NCBI GenBank assembly: GCA_021847835.1
Contig: JAJZPR010000029.1
Span: 1-35,766 of the forward strand
Direction: 5' to 3'
DNA from: Pseudomonadota bacterium
GTDB taxonomy: Bacteria > Pseudomonadota > Gammaproteobacteria > Burkholderiales > Thiobacillaceae
Length of the DNA stretch: 35,766 bases
A program made the translations under genes and the position numbers. Within the stretch, counting starts at the first letter, position 1, and each line of letters begins with the position of its first letter. Shown one piece after another: positions 23,655 through 31,460 of this stretch. The notes under the pieces were generated by a model. That model searched no databases, had not been told where the DNA came from, and saw only the letters and a list, made by a program, of their open reading frames with translations.

Positions 23655-24017
23655 ATGGCACAAATCAACAATATCCGCACCGTGTCGGTGCCCACTATCG
23701 GCAAGCTGCCGCTGGCGGAAAAGCCCGGCACCTTCACCCCGAGCGGGGTCAAGCGCGAACACAAGGGAGGCCGCCTGGCGGAAGACGGCGGCTTTACCGA
23801 AACCGGCGTCCCGGCCAAGCTGGAGCTTTCCATCAACCTGCTGGGCGGGGTGGACGTCCTGGCGCTGAACGCCATCAAGGATGAAGACGTGACGGTGCGC
23901 CTGGCCGATGGCCACGTGCACCTGATGAGCCAGGCGTTTGTGACCGAACCGATCCCGGTCGGCGACGGCGAGAGCAAGCTCGTCATCATGTCCAACACGT
24001 CAGAACAGATCAGCTAA
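23655..24017 (+). CDS. Tail tube protein (Mu gpM-like)
   Basis: A 120-aa tube protein: IGKLPLAEKPGTFTPSGVKR and KLELSINLLGGVDVLALNAI followed by VTVRLADGHVHLMSQAFV are typical of the Mu-type tail tube family. It forms the inner tube enclosed by the sheath. AAAGAGGATT lies upstream and the gene follows the sheath by 46 nt. Confidence 0.9.
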   Translation: MAQINNIRTVSVPTIGKLPLAEKPGTFTPSGVKREHKGGRLAEDGGFTETGVPAKLELSINLLGGVDVLALNAIKDEDVTVRLADGHVHLMSQAFVTEPIPVGDGESKLVIMSNTSEQIS

Positions 24018-24027
24018 GGGGCGAACC

Positions 24028-24297
24028 ATGGCAAAACTCACACTCAAGCACCCGCTGACCTTCGGCAAGAAAAAGGTGGAAGAACTGACCTTCCGCGATT
24101 ACGCGACAGCGGAAGATTTGCTGGCGTTCGACGAACGCGGCCCCAACCGGCAGACCATCGTGCTGATCGCGAACCTCACCGGAACCGACGAAAGCCTGAT
24201 CAAGCAACTGCACGTGGACGACTACCGCGCCGCCGATGTTATTGCCTCGAAGTTGATCAGCCCGGAGGCGACCGAAAAAAACGTGGACGAGTCCTGA
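24028..24297 (+). CDS. Tail assembly chaperone, zero-frame product (Mu gp41-like)
   Basis: An 89-aa protein (LKHPLTFGKKKVEELTFRDY at the start, then DLLAFDERGP) of the phage tail assembly chaperone family. It coats the tape measure during tail assembly. Near its end the sequence A AAA AAC (24276-24282) is a canonical -1 slippery heptamer, allowing a longer product that includes the next frame. It follows the tube gene by 10 nt. Confidence 0.9.
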   Translation: MAKLTLKHPLTFGKKKVEELTFRDYATAEDLLAFDERGPNRQTIVLIANLTGTDESLIKQLHVDDYRAADVIASKLISPEATEKNVDES

Positions 24298-24422
24298 ACG
24301 CCTGCGCCCTCGTCGCCAGGGGGCTGCATCAGGACTTGCGCTATGTAAAAGCAATGCCGTTGTCAGAGTTGTTTGTTTGGGCAAAAATTGCGGCGTCAAT
24401 CGAGGGGCGGGGGTTTGAATAA
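24028..24422 (+). CDS. Tail assembly chaperone, -1 frameshift fusion (gp41-gp42-like)
   Basis: A -1 slip on A AAA AAC at 24276-24282 joins the first 85 codons to 46 codons of the overlapping frame ending at TAA 24420-24422, giving 131 aa. The downstream frame has no start of its own and encodes a GpE-like peptide: RGLHQDLRYVKAMPLSELF then VWAKIAASIEGRGFE. Translational frameshifting between these two tail genes is conserved in Mu and many other phages, and both chaperone forms are needed in fixed ratio. Confidence 0.9.
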
Positions 24423-24439
24423 TCCCGGCCCCATCCGGC

Positions 24440-24453
24440 GGGAAACGTTTCCC
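24440..24453 (+). promoter_or_regulatory. Late-promoter palindrome, tape measure/tail operon
   Basis: GGGAAACGTTTCCC is a perfect 14-bp palindrome followed after exactly 24 nt by TATAAG (24478-24483), a good -10 box. The dyad centre would then be at -43.5, the position Mu Mor occupies at its promoter. Best of the three promoter modules. Confidence 0.68.
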
Positions 24454-24480
24454 TCCTGACCCTTCCAACTCCCTCCCTAT

Positions 24481-24518
24481 AAGCTCCAGATACCCCACCC
24501 GGTACTGGAGCTTTTTTT
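24481..24518 (+). terminator. Terminator-like hairpin that carries the tape measure ribosome binding site
   Basis: AAGCTCCAG (24481-24489) pairs perfectly with CTGGAGCTT (24505-24513), extended by TACC/GGTA, and is followed by seven T's (24512-24518). It has the exact form of an intrinsic terminator ending at the ATG of the tape measure gene. The 3' arm carries GGAG (24507-24510) 8 nt before that ATG. It may end upstream tail transcripts, so that the new promoter sets tape measure output, or gate translation. Confidence 0.7.
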
Positions 24519-26564
24519 ATGTCGTCGTCCGCCGTTGATGTTGAACTCAGATTAAAGATGAAGGACGGCGCGACGGCCGGCATCAAGGCCATCACGCAAA
24601 CCGCAGAACAGGCCGCCAACAAGACTTCGGCGGCCGCCATCGCTACGGCAAACAAGTCTGCGACCGCAACGGAACAAGCCGCCTCCCGGTCGCGTTCCAC
24701 CTACGAAAAGCTGTCCCGCGCCCGCGAGACGCTGGCAGTGCGCTCCGAGCGGGAAATTCAGCGAGAAATTCAACAGACCGAAGCTGCTTACAACCGCCTG
24801 GCCAGGAGCGGCGCTGCGAGTGCCCGCGAATTGGGCCGGGCGCAAGACGCGAGTATCAGGAAGGTGCGCGAACTGCGGCGGGAGATGGGCGAACTCACGA
24901 AGATGCAGCGCCTCGGCCAAGTCGCCCAGGTGGGAGCCGCCGTGGGTGCTGGAGGGATGGCCGCCAAGGCGGTGCTCGATAACCCTGTCCGTTCCTACGC
25001 AGACCTTGAAGCGGCACAGGCCGACTTGCGGATCGCGCTCATGACCAAGGGCGGCAAGGTTTCTGCTGCCTACGATGAAGTGATGCGGCAGGCCACCGAC
25101 CTGGGCAACAAGTTGCCGGGCGCCACAAAAGATTTCGTGGCGGCGGCCTCGGCGCTCAAAGAACAGGGCATGACGGAAAACGCAATCACCGGCGGCGGGC
25201 TGAAAGCATCCGCCTATTTTGGTGTGCTTGCCGAGATGAACCAATATCAGTCGGCAACGACGATTGCCAAGATGCGCGAGGCCTACGGTCTGGGCGATAA
25301 AGAGTTGCCCGAGATGGCCAACCTCATGCAGAAGTCGCGTTACGCCTACGGCATCCATCCCGACGATTTCAGGGCCGTGGCTCAGTACGCCGCCCCTACC
25401 TACAACACGCTTGGACTGACCGGATTGCAGCACGCGAAGGAACTGCTGGCCGTGCAGGGGATGGCGGCCGGTGTGGGGCTGGAAAATACGGCTTTCGGTA
25501 CGAATTTCGCCATGATGCTCCAGCGCACGGCGCAGATCGACTCCCGCCTAGGCGGCAAGGGCAAAGAGGCATCGGAAGCGCGTGCGGCCTTGACCGAGCA
25601 CGGCATCAAGATGAATTTCTTCGACAAGCAAGGGAAGTTTGCCGGCATCGAGCACATGTTCTCCGAGTTGGACAAGCTGAAGCCGCTCAAAGACATTGAC
25701 CGGATGCATGTGCTGAACAAGCTGTTCGGCGTGGAGGCATCCCGCCCCGCTTCGATCATGATTGAGAAAGGCGGCCTGGCCGGGTTCAGGGAGTCGCTGG
25801 CCAAGCAGGAACGCCAGGCGGACATGGACGAGCGGATCGTGATGAAGACCAGCACGCTCAAGTCCAAGGAAGAAGCGGCGGCCGGCACTTGGGAAAACAC
25901 CAAGGCAAGCGCGGCACGCGGAACGGGGGAGGCCAAGAAAAGGCTCATGGATTCCGTCAATGCCGTCCTGGGCGACACTATCCAGCCGGCAATCGAGAAG
26001 CATCCCGGCCTGGGCACCGGCGCTGTAGCCACTGCCGCTGCCGGGGCCGGAGCGGTGACTGCGGGCGGGTCTTTGATGGCCTTGAGGGCGATCATGGGGA
26101 CGCAATCCGGCACGCGGATGCTGTCATCCATTCCCGGCATTACGGCGGTGGCGAATGCAGCCAGCCGCTTGCCGGTAGTGCCCAAAGGCCCCGGCCTATT
26201 CGGCCTTGCCGCCGGTGTCGGGGGTGCTGTTTTGTCCTCGGTGGCGGGAGAAGAATCCGTAGCGGCGAGATACGGCTCCGCAGCGCTCAGCGGCGCCGGT
26301 CTGGGCGCTACCGTGGGAAGCTTGATACCTGTCGTCGGTACGGCAGTGGGCGCGGCTTTAGGCGGCGTGGGCGGGCTTATCGTGCAAGGTGTCAGCGATG
26401 CGCTAAAGCCATCGGCACAACAAGAGCAAAAACCAACCAATGTGAAAGCGGACATCACAGTGGGGCTGGCCCCCGGCTTGGTGTTGCAGAGCCAGAACAC
26501 GCAAGTCAGCGGAGGTAGCGTGCAAATGAATACCGGCAGCATCTGGAATGGAGCGCCGCGATGA
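24519..26564 (+). CDS. Tail tape measure protein
   Basis: A 681-aa protein whose length sets tail length (roughly 0.15 nm per residue gives about 100 nm, by the known rule). An N-terminal coiled coil (about 45-130) leads into a PhageMin_Tail-type core (SYADLEAAQADLRIALMTKG; TKDFVAAASALKEQGM; FRAVAQYAAPTYNTLGLTG). Two Gly/Ala-rich hydrophobic regions (about 140-155 and 500-640) could cross the membrane at DNA entry. Starts at ATG 24519 behind a hairpin-embedded GGAG. Confidence 0.92.
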   Translation: MSSSAVDVELRLKMKDGATAGIKAITQTAEQAANKTSAAAIATANKSATATEQAASRSRSTYEKLSRARETLAVRSEREIQREIQQTEAAYNRLARSGAASARELGRAQDASIRKVRELRREMGELTKMQRLGQVAQVGAAVGAGGMAAKAVLDNPVRSYADLEAAQADLRIALMTKGGKVSAAYDEVMRQATDLGNKLPGATKDFVAAASALKEQGMTENAITGGGLKASAYFGVLAEMNQYQSATTIAKMREAYGLGDKELPEMANLMQKSRYAYGIHPDDFRAVAQYAAPTYNTLGLTGLQHAKELLAVQGMAAGVGLENTAFGTNFAMMLQRTAQIDSRLGGKGKEASEARAALTEHGIKMNFFDKQGKFAGIEHMFSELDKLKPLKDIDRMHVLNKLFGVEASRPASIMIEKGGLAGFRESLAKQERQADMDERIVMKTSTLKSKEEAAAGTWENTKASAARGTGEAKKRLMDSVNAVLGDTIQPAIEKHPGLGTGAVATAAAGAGAVTAGGSLMALRAIMGTQSGTRMLSSIPGITAVANAASRLPVVPKGPGLFGLAAGVGGAVLSSVAGEESVAARYGSAALSGAGLGATVGSLIPVVGTAVGAALGGVGGLIVQGVSDALKPSAQQEQKPTNVKADITVGLAPGLVLQSQNTQVSGGSVQMNTGSIWNGAPR

Positions 26565-26719
26565 ATGCCCTGTCTTGGATATTGGTGGGCGTTATTCTCG
26601 GTTCCTGGATTGGATGGAATGCGGCCCATGTGACCGTGGCGGCCGAATGCGAGCGGCTGGGCGGGTTCTTTGTCGGCAAGCAGGTTTTCAAGTGCGTTGA
26701 GGTGAAGAATGCCGAATGA
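26561..26719 (+). CDS. 52-aa membrane protein between tape measure and gpN
   Basis: Begins MNALSWILVGVILGSWIGWN with one membrane helix, then a short polar tail with Cys30 and Cys45 and the stretch FFVGKQVFKC, likely a periplasmic disulphide loop. It overlaps the tape measure stop (ATGA) and the next start by 11 nt, so translation is coupled and the ORF is likely real. Function unknown; small proteins of this form occur at this point in related phages. Confidence 0.65.
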   Translation: MNALSWILVGVILGSWIGWNAAHVTVAAECERLGGFFVGKQVFKCVEVKNAE

Positions 26720-27884
26720 ATCCAACTGGCAGGATCGCATGGTTACCGCCTCGTTCCGGGGCTTCGAGTTTCTCACCGAAAGCCACGATGCCAAGGGCGG
26801 GCGGCGCTTGGTGGTGCATGAATACCCCGGCGCGGAACAGCCACGGGTGGAAGACATGGGCGGCAAGGCGTGGGACTGGAAGCTGAACGCTTATTTTATC
26901 GGGCCGGACTATGACCTGGAGCGCAACGGCTTCCTGGCCAAGCTGGCCGAGCCGGGCGCGGATTGGCTGGCGCACCCGTGGCTGGGCGATCTATGGGTGC
27001 GGGCACATTCCTGGTCATTGCATGAGAGCAACGATAAGGGCGGCTATTGCACCGTCGGCATCGAATTCGTGCCGGGCGGCGAGCAGCCTTTTACCGCCGA
27101 GCCGGACAAGGTGGATATCGCTATCGACCGCATCCGCCAACTGGCGGATGTGACGGTGGACGACTTCGAGCTGGAGCCGATGAGCGCCGACGGGATGACG
27201 GCCTTTATCGCTGCCGTGCATCAGAAACTGGAGGGACTGCGAAAGGTGATCGCGCTGGCCACCCTGCCGCTCACCTGGGCGAATCAGGTTCAAGGATTGA
27301 TCGCCGGAATCAAGGGCGACCTGGCCGCGCTGATGGCGCTGCCAGCCGCCTACGCGTCCGCCTTTCGTGGTTTGACGGACGCCCTGGGCGGCGGCGCGGA
27401 TAGCTTCGCCCCAGGGGACGTTTCGCATGGCTTTTCCGATACGGCCCGGCCCCGCGTGGTGTCCCGCATAGCCAGCGTGGCCACGTCAACAAGCATCGTC
27501 ACGCTCGATGGCGTGGTACAGCGCAACCTGTTGCGGGAATCCGCCTTGCGCAGCCGTCTTTTGGTCACTGCCGCCGCTCAAGTGGCCCTGGCCGATTACC
27601 GGGCCGAGGCCGACCGGGACGCGGTGCTGGCGAGCGTGGTGGCCGCGCTGGATATTCTGTTGCCAGGCCTGCCCGATCCGGTGTTCCAGGCCGCCGTGGC
27701 CGCCCGCACTTCTTTGATTGAGGCATTGCTTGCGCAGGACTTGAGGCCCGCGACTTTCCGCGATGTGACGGCCCCGCTGCCCGCCGTGGTGCTGGCCTAT
27801 CTGCTGGGGGTGGACGAGGCGGTATTTCTCGCCCGCAATGCGGTGCGCCATCCGTTATTTGTGATCGGGCGCGTCTATGGATAA
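26709..27884 (+). CDS. DNA circularization / tail protein (Mu gpN-like)
   Basis: A 391-aa protein with the DNA-circulation N-terminal domain: MVTASFRGFEFLTESHDAKG, then RRLVVHEYPGAEQPRVEDMG and the FIGPDYDLERNGFLAKL block. In Mu, gpN is a tail protein; the family name comes from a related phage protein that also protects DNA ends after injection. It precedes the gpP-like gene, which it overlaps by 8 nt. Confidence 0.87.
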   Translation: MPNESNWQDRMVTASFRGFEFLTESHDAKGGRRLVVHEYPGAEQPRVEDMGGKAWDWKLNAYFIGPDYDLERNGFLAKLAEPGADWLAHPWLGDLWVRAHSWSLHESNDKGGYCTVGIEFVPGGEQPFTAEPDKVDIAIDRIRQLADVTVDDFELEPMSADGMTAFIAAVHQKLEGLRKVIALATLPLTWANQVQGLIAGIKGDLAALMALPAAYASAFRGLTDALGGGADSFAPGDVSHGFSDTARPRVVSRIASVATSTSIVTLDGVVQRNLLRESALRSRLLVTAAAQVALADYRAEADRDAVLASVVAALDILLPGLPDPVFQAAVAARTSLIEALLAQDLRPATFRDVTAPLPAVVLAYLLGVDEAVFLARNAVRHPLFVIGRVYG

Positions 27885-28914
27885 CGCGATAGCTGAAATT
27901 CGTTTCGACGGCCAGCGCTACGGTTTCTGGCAGAAGGTGGATATCCGGGAATCGGTGGACGACTTGTGCGCCTCGGTGCGCTTGTCCATTACCCGGCCCG
28001 GCACGGGGGATTCGCTGGGGCTGACGGCAAACTCGGTGGTCGATGTGCTGATCGGTGGCGACCTGGTCACCACGATCCGCCCGGACAGCGTCCGCCGTCG
28101 AGTCGATGCCGATAGCCATACGATCCACATGGAGGCGCGTTCGCTGGGGCGCGAGCTGGTGGATTGCCAGTATTCCAAGACGCTGCATGGCTTGCGCTTG
28201 GGCGAGCTGGTGAAGCGGATTTGCGCGGCCTTCAAAGTGCCGGTGAAGATCGACGCCGAGACCGCCGTGGTGCCGGATTTTTCCATGCAGTGCGAGCTGC
28301 CGGCCAATGCGCTGATCAATGCGGCGCGGGCGGCCAACCTGCTGCTTTATCCGCTGCCGGATGGCGGGCTGATCCTGACCCAGCCGACCAGCGCCGCCCC
28401 GGTGGCCACGCTGGAATACGGCGTGCACATCAAGCGCTACGAGGTGGTGGACGAGTTCAAGCTGCGCTTCTCCGACTATGTGGTGAAGGGGTTCGATTAC
28501 GACGGCGGCCATGCGCTGAAGGGTTCGTCCAGGGATGCCGGGATCAGCTTTTTCCGGCCCATGCATATCGTGGCCGACCGCCACGGGAACGGGCTGGGCG
28601 GCTGCGGCCGGCGGGCATTGCTCGAACGCAACCGGCGGCTGGCCCGCGCCCATCGCATCGATCTGGAGGTGCAAGGCTGGCGGCATCTGGACAGCGCCGG
28701 AAACCTGAAGCTGTGGGCGATCAATACCCAGGTGCGGGTCATCATCCCGGCAGAAGGCATCGACGGCGTGTTCCTGATCGGCGAGCGGGCTTTCTCGCAG
28801 GATGACAAGGGCGGCAGCGTGACCCATTTGCAGGTGATGCACCGGGACGCCTTCATGGGCGAGGAAAAGAAGAAGGCAAAGCGCGGTGCCGGGACGCGAA
28901 AGGGGACGAAATGA
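27877..28914 (+). CDS. Baseplate hub protein (Mu gpP/gp44-like)
   Basis: A 345-aa gpP-type hub protein: WQKVDIRESVDDLCASVRLS near the start, then VVDVLIGGDLVTT, MEARSLGRELVDC and VKRICAAFKVPVKID. It forms the central hub under the tail tube, with the spike bound below. The C-terminus is strongly basic (EEKKKAKRGAGTRKGTK). Start overlaps gpN; stop overlaps the gp45-like start as ATGA. Confidence 0.9.
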   Translation: MDNAIAEIRFDGQRYGFWQKVDIRESVDDLCASVRLSITRPGTGDSLGLTANSVVDVLIGGDLVTTIRPDSVRRRVDADSHTIHMEARSLGRELVDCQYSKTLHGLRLGELVKRICAAFKVPVKIDAETAVVPDFSMQCELPANALINAARAANLLLYPLPDGGLILTQPTSAAPVATLEYGVHIKRYEVVDEFKLRFSDYVVKGFDYDGGHALKGSSRDAGISFFRPMHIVADRHGNGLGGCGRRALLERNRRLARAHRIDLEVQGWRHLDSAGNLKLWAINTQVRVIIPAEGIDGVFLIGERAFSQDDKGGSVTHLQVMHRDAFMGEEKKKAKRGAGTRKGTK

Positions 28915-29426
28915 TCACCCAGGTATGGAACCGCCTTCAACTGCTCTTCGCCCAGGGCGTGGGCACGCTGATCGGCGCGGACAAGGTGCAGGTCCGGGTG
29001 CTCGATGGCGAGACGCTCAACAACATCAACCGGGTTGAGCCGTATGGCTTCAGCTATCGGCCCAAGCCGGGGTGCCAGTCGTATCTGCTCTTCCCGGCTG
29101 GCGACCGCTCTTATGGCGTGGCCATCGTGATCGGCGACAGGCGCTATCAATTGGATTTGCAGGAGGGCGAGGCGGCGCTCCACGATGACCAAGGGCAGCG
29201 GGTGCACCTGACGCGGGACGGCATCGTGATTTCGACGCCGAAGAAATGCCGCATCGAGGCCCTTGATATCGAGTTCCATGCCGACCACAGCTATTCGTGG
29301 GACGTGGGCGGCTACGGCGAACGCTGGACGGCGTTGGGCGGCGGCCAATACGAGCACAAGACATGGCAGATGGGGGCAGTTGTGACGCCCGCGCCTTTGC
29401 CGATTAATCCGCCGGAGGGGCCGTAA
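28911..29426 (+). CDS. Baseplate spike protein (Mu gp45-like)
   Basis: A 171-aa Mu gp45-type protein. The N-terminal OB-like domain (NRVEPYGFSYRPKPGCQSYL, DRSYGVAIVIGDRRYQL) is followed by a beta-helix-like region (LTRDGIVISTPKKCRIEALD, FHADHSYSWDVGGYG), the membrane-piercing spike. Unlike many spikes, no HxH iron-binding motif is obvious at the end. ATG overlaps the gpP stop. Confidence 0.88.
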   Translation: MITQVWNRLQLLFAQGVGTLIGADKVQVRVLDGETLNNINRVEPYGFSYRPKPGCQSYLLFPAGDRSYGVAIVIGDRRYQLDLQEGEAALHDDQGQRVHLTRDGIVISTPKKCRIEALDIEFHADHSYSWDVGGYGERWTALGGGQYEHKTWQMGAVVTPAPLPINPPEGP

Positions 29427-29836
29427 TGTTGAAACTGGTGCAGACCGATTGGGGCGCGTTCGACTTGGCGTTCGACGACCCCGCCCTGAACGATGCCGAC
29501 GCGGCGACGGCCACGCTGGTCTATGGGGTGCTTTTTACCGATGCCGAGGCCCCCGCCAGCCGGGTGCCGGACAGCTTCGACCGGCGCGGCTGGTGGGCCG
29601 ATGCGCAGGCCGGCAGCGGCCTGTGGCACGTGCGCCGCCAGCCGCTGAACAGCAATGCCCGGCGCGAGGCGCTGGCCATGATCCGCGCGGCGTTGACCAC
29701 ACGGGCGCCCGCGCTGACGGATATCCAGACCCAAGAGGTCACGCTCGCAGAGCCCGCTGGAAACGTTTCCAGCGTATTCCTTGAAGTCACCGGCTACCAC
29801 AATGGACGAAAGTTCATCGTGAGAGCCCCCTTGTGA
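29426..29836 (+). CDS. GP46-family baseplate protein (gp25-like wedge)
   Basis: A 136-aa phage GP46 family member with the FDRRGWWADA motif and LNSNARREALAMIRAALTTR, which anchor the call. It forms the baseplate wedge core with the gpJ-like protein. Near its end, at residues 111-116, the gene contains the fourth copy of the late palindrome, encoding AGNVSS. Confidence 0.9.
   Translation: MLKLVQTDWGAFDLAFDDPALNDADAATATLVYGVLFTDAEAPASRVPDSFDRRGWWADAQAGSGLWHVRRQPLNSNARREALAMIRAALTTRAPALTDIQTQEVTLAEPAGNVSSVFLEVTGYHNGRKFIVRAPL
29756..29773. promoter_or_regulatory. Fourth GGAAACGTTTCC palindrome, inside the gp46-like gene
   Basis: GCTGGAAACGTTTCCAGC is a perfect 18-bp palindrome with the same 12-bp core as the three promoter copies. 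It lies 60 nt before the gpJ-like start. At the expected distance there is no NNNAAG; the nearest -10-like hexamer is CACAAT (29798-29803). It could drive the gpJ-to-fibre genes, or be a decoy or a coincidence. Confidence 0.4.
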
Positions 29837-30879
29837 CCGATTACGTCAGACCCAGTTACACCGATCTGAATTCCCGCATCGAAGCCGACCTGGCTGCGAT
29901 GCCCGCCGTTTTGCGCGGGCCGCTCTCGGCGGCTTGGGCGCGGGCCTGCCATAGCCAGCACGGCTATCTGGACTGGATCGACGCGCAATGCTCCCCCCTC
30001 ACCTGCGAACTGGAGCGGCTCTATGACTGGGCCGCTCTGTATGGCGTTGACCGGCTGGCGGCGACCGCCGCTATCGGCAATGCCTTGGCCACCGGCACCC
30101 TCGGCGCGCAGCTGCTGGCCGGCACCCTGCTGCGCGGTCCGAACGGGCTGGATTACGAAGTGCTGGCTGCCGTGACGATCGGGGCCGGCGCTACGCCGGT
30201 TTCCATCCGCTGCACCGCCACGGGCGGCAGCGGCAACCTGATCGCCGGACAAATCCTGACGCTGGTCGATCCGGTTCCTGGCTGCGCCAATAATCTGACC
30301 ATAGACGCTTTCGGCATCACCGGCGGGGCCGAGGATGAACTGCTGGAAGATTGGCGCGTGCGCGTGGCCGATGAGTGGCAGGTGGTGACCACGCGGGGGG
30401 CGCGTTCCGGCAAGCCGGATGATTTTCGCTTCTGGGCAAAAACCGCTCACCCCTCGGTGACCACCGCGCTGATCCAGCCGCACGCACTGGGCATCGGCAC
30501 GGTGGCGGTGCGGCCGATCTGCAACGGCCTGACCGACCGCCTGCCGACGCCCGCCGTGCTGGACGCGGTTTCAGACTACCTGCTGAATACCGCACCGGCC
30601 ACCGCCGACTGGCGCGTAGCCGCCCCGGTGAAACGGGCCGTGGCGGTTTCGATTCACCTGCTACCCGGATTCGACACGGCGCCCAACCGGGCCGCCATTG
30701 CCGATGCCGTCAACGCCATCGTTCTGGCCGAATCCAGCGAAACTTCATTGCTGGCCGTGGCCGAGATCGACGCAGCCATCGCCACGGTGACCACCCAGTA
30801 CAACCGAATTGCGCCGCTCGCCGACACGGCGGTGGCCGCCAGCGAAGTGCTGGTGCTTGACCCGATTGCGTGGGTATGA
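29833..30879 (+). CDS. Baseplate J family protein (Mu gp47-like)
   Basis: A 348-aa Mu gp47/baseplate J protein: VRPSYTDLNSRIEADLAAMP at the start, LGAQLLAGTLLRGPNGLDYE, and GAEDELLEDWRVRVADEW followed by GKPDDFRFWA are the main family marks. With the gp46-like protein it forms the wedges of the baseplate. Starts at GTG 29833 in a GTGA overlap. Confidence 0.92.
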   Translation: MTDYVRPSYTDLNSRIEADLAAMPAVLRGPLSAAWARACHSQHGYLDWIDAQCSPLTCELERLYDWAALYGVDRLAATAAIGNALATGTLGAQLLAGTLLRGPNGLDYEVLAAVTIGAGATPVSIRCTATGGSGNLIAGQILTLVDPVPGCANNLTIDAFGITGGAEDELLEDWRVRVADEWQVVTTRGARSGKPDDFRFWAKTAHPSVTTALIQPHALGIGTVAVRPICNGLTDRLPTPAVLDAVSDYLLNTAPATADWRVAAPVKRAVAVSIHLLPGFDTAPNRAAIADAVNAIVLAESSETSLLAVAEIDAAIATVTTQYNRIAPLADTAVAASEVLVLDPIAWV

Positions 30880-31460
30880 AGGTAACGGCCCATTCCCCCC
30901 GCGAATTCGCCGATGCGCTCAAGGCCCTGCTGCCTCCTGGCGCCGCTTGGGAGTGGCCGGAAGGCGGCACGGGCGACGCGCTGTTGCTGGGCACCGCCGA
31001 AGAGCTGGCACGTGTTGAAGCCGCCGCCCAAGGCGTGCTGGACAACGCCATCGAAACCCACCGCCCTAAGACCAGCAGCTGGCACATCAGCGCCTATAGG
31101 CGCATCGCCGAAGAGGCGCTGGGCGGGCTGGTCGAGACGATGCCGCGCCGCCCCTTCGCCATCGGCAGCAAGGTGGGGCAGCGGCTATGGAGCCAGGCCG
31201 CACCGGGGCTGAACTTCCCCATTGCCCTGGTGAAGGTGGAACACCTGCTGGGACCGGCCCATGTCGGCAACGGCCACGGCAGCCGCATCGGCGACCGTCT
31301 GTGGGGCACCCGTGGGCGCTATGTGCTGCGGGTGCGCTATTACCGCTCGGTGGTCAATCCGACGGCGCTGTGGGAGGCCCTGGCGGCCTTCAAGCAAGCC
31401 CACGTTTTCTTGTGGTTCGAAGATATATCAGGAGTAGGAGGCAGCTATGGACAGAATTAA
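30876..31460 (+). CDS. Gp48/YmfQ-like tail protein (DUF2313)
   Basis: A 194-aa protein of the YmfQ (DUF2313) type: LKALLPPGAAWEWPEGG near the start and LKPxSW-like RPKTSSWHISAYR in the middle, ending with FLWFEDISGVGGSYGQ. It connects the baseplate to the tail fibres. ATG 30876 overlaps the gpJ-like stop as ATGA; the GTG at 30870 is a less likely start. Its 3' end overlaps the fibre gene by 14 nt. Confidence 0.85.
   Translation: MKVTAHSPREFADALKALLPPGAAWEWPEGGTGDALLLGTAEELARVEAAAQGVLDNAIETHRPKTSSWHISAYRRIAEEALGGLVETMPRRPFAIGSKVGQRLWSQAAPGLNFPIALVKVEHLLGPAHVGNGHGSRIGDRLWGTRGRYVLRVRYYRSVVNPTALWEALAAFKQAHVFLWFEDISGVGGSYGQN

Noticed and set aside
25400..26866. 488-aa open frame on the minus strand across the tape measure gene
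   Set aside because: Ser/Pro/Ala-rich shadow composition, spans three real plus-strand genes, and has no recognisable motif.
27415..27430. Possible fifth late palindrome (GGGACGTTTCGC)
   Set aside because: Only half of the dyad matches, it is inside the gpN-like gene and no spacing to a -10-like hexamer or start codon fits.
27565..28842. 425-aa open frame on the minus strand
   Set aside because: His/Arg/Pro-rich antisense of the gpP-like and gpN-like genes; those have clear family motifs.
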